44,764 nt of DNA, taken from contig NC_014722.1 of the NCBI RefSeq assembly GCF_000198775.1, forward strand, positions 2,176,188 to 2,220,951, in the 5' to 3' direction. Position numbers and translations under genes: made by a program. The notes beneath the pieces were generated by a model. That model ran no database searches. It was not told the origin of the DNA and saw nothing but the letters and a program-made list of their open reading frames with translations. Below are positions 44,239 to 44,764 of this stretch, piece by piece. How positions within the stretch are numbered: the first letter of the stretch is position 1; the number at the start of each line of letters is the position of its first letter. This DNA comes from Mycetohabitans rhizoxinica HKI 454. GTDB lineage: Bacteria > Pseudomonadota > Gammaproteobacteria > Burkholderiales > Burkholderiaceae.

Positions 44239-44764
44239 ATGATTGAACTGCTGCATACCTACTGGAAAGCCTATCTGTTTACCGATGGCTACAACATCAC
44301 CGGCGTGGCCATCACATTGTGGCTGCTGGTCGTGTCGATCGGCATCGGTTTCTGCCTGTCGATTCCGCTTGCGGTCGCGCGCGTATCTCGACACAAATGG
44401 ATCAGCGCCCCGGTCTGGTTGTATACCTACGTATTCCGCGGTACCCCGCTCTACGTGCAGCTGCTGCTGTGCTACACCGGCATCTACAGTCTGGAGTTCG
44501 TGCGTTCGCACGACTTTCTCAATGCGTTCTTCCGACAGGGAATGTACTGCACGCTGCTAGCGTTCACGCTGAACACCTGTGCCTACACAACCGAGATTTT
44601 CGCCGGCGCGATCCGCGCGACGCCGTACGGCGAGATCGAGGCCGCGCGCGCGTACGGCATGTCCGGCTTCGCGCTCTACCGGCGCGTCATCCTGCCCTCG
44701 GCGCTGCGCCGGGCGCTGCCGTACTACAGCAACGAAGTGATCCTGATGCTGCACGCCACCACGG
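44239..44764 (+). CDS. hisM: Amino-acid ABC transporter permease, HisM-type (partial)
   Basis: The ATG at 44239 opens a frame that runs off the window end (175 codons seen). It has membrane helices (YNITGVAITLWLLVVSIGIG), the segment YTYVFRGTPLYVQLLLCYTG and the EAA loop EIEAARAYGMSGFALYRRVI, LPSALRRALPYYSNEVILML. It is the partner of the gene at 43534 in a HisQ-HisM heterodimer. Confidence 0.88.
   Translation, partial: MIELLHTYWKAYLFTDGYNITGVAITLWLLVVSIGIGFCLSIPLAVARVSRHKWISAPVWLYTYVFRGTPLYVQLLLCYTGIYSLEFVRSHDFLNAFFRQGMYCTLLAFTLNTCAYTTEIFAGAIRATPYGEIEAARAYGMSGFALYRRVILPSALRRALPYYSNEVILMLHATT

Noticed and set aside
1..44764. CRISPR arrays, prophage or integrative-element attachment sites
   Set aside because: No spaced direct repeats of CRISPR type, no integrase, and no duplicated 3' end of tRNA-Arg were seen in the window.

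Overview
The window looks like a chromosomal segment of a Burkholderiaceae bacterium. The coding style is GC-rich, the housekeeping genes (htpG, parC/parE, uup, otsA, ompR/envZ, hisQ/hisM) read as Burkholderia-type, and several neighbours are small conserved hypotheticals of the kind common in that family. Genes for eukaryote-like F-box proteins, many freshly broken genes (dnaE2, an ABC permease, a HEPN toxin, tnpB) and a compact layout suggest a host-associated lineage with ongoing genome decay. A Mycetohabitans-like endofungal symbiont is my best guess; that is an inference and not proven by the sequence.

Layout. 1-9440 is an accessory region. It holds a truncated MNT nucleotidyltransferase with a frameshifted HEPN partner, then two copies of a ~1.7 kb duplication (919-2655 and 6151-7875). 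Each copy carries a ~453-aa protein with an N-terminal F-box and a tail of about seven helical ~38-42-aa repeats. Copy A is followed by a probable secreted protein gene (2583-3479), whose reading frame is broken at a run of seven G; copy B keeps only a dead stub of that gene, ending at an IS605-type tnpB relic. Between the copies lie a decayed dnaE2 and an intact mqsRA toxin-antitoxin operon with its palindromic operator. 8222-9437 has a spermidine-synthase-like gene and an antitoxin relic.

9443-13302 holds a heat-shock-type unit on the minus strand (htpG-ubiC-DNA glycosylase, behind a near-consensus sigma-32 promoter) and a RidA-family gene. 13777-17899 holds a membrane GGDEF-EAL protein, a chromate-transporter-family protein and a CopD-like membrane protein. 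17919-24448 holds parC, parE and the ABC-F ATPase uup on the minus strand. 24597-27773 holds rubredoxin, tRNA-Arg(CCU), a two-domain glycosyltransferase joined by a 9-bp tandem-repeat linker, and a PEBP-family protein.

28190-33622 reads as a stress/envelope cluster: DUF1488, a glycine-rich membrane-type protein, a PA2169-family four-helix protein, a BON protein, a BrkB-family protein, trehalose-6-phosphate synthase and small proteins. 33762-36591 carries two divergent sigma-54 activators around an AT-rich control region. 37211-40343 is a NitT/TauT-type ABC transporter whose permease gene is frameshifted. 40636-42949 has a small conserved protein and an OmpR/EnvZ-type two-component system. 43534-44764 is the start of a HisQ/HisM amino-acid ABC transporter, cut by the window end.

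The most promising novelty is the pair of F-box/helical-repeat proteins with the adjacent Cys/His-containing candidate effector: together they look like a small effector locus aimed at a eukaryotic ubiquitin ligase.
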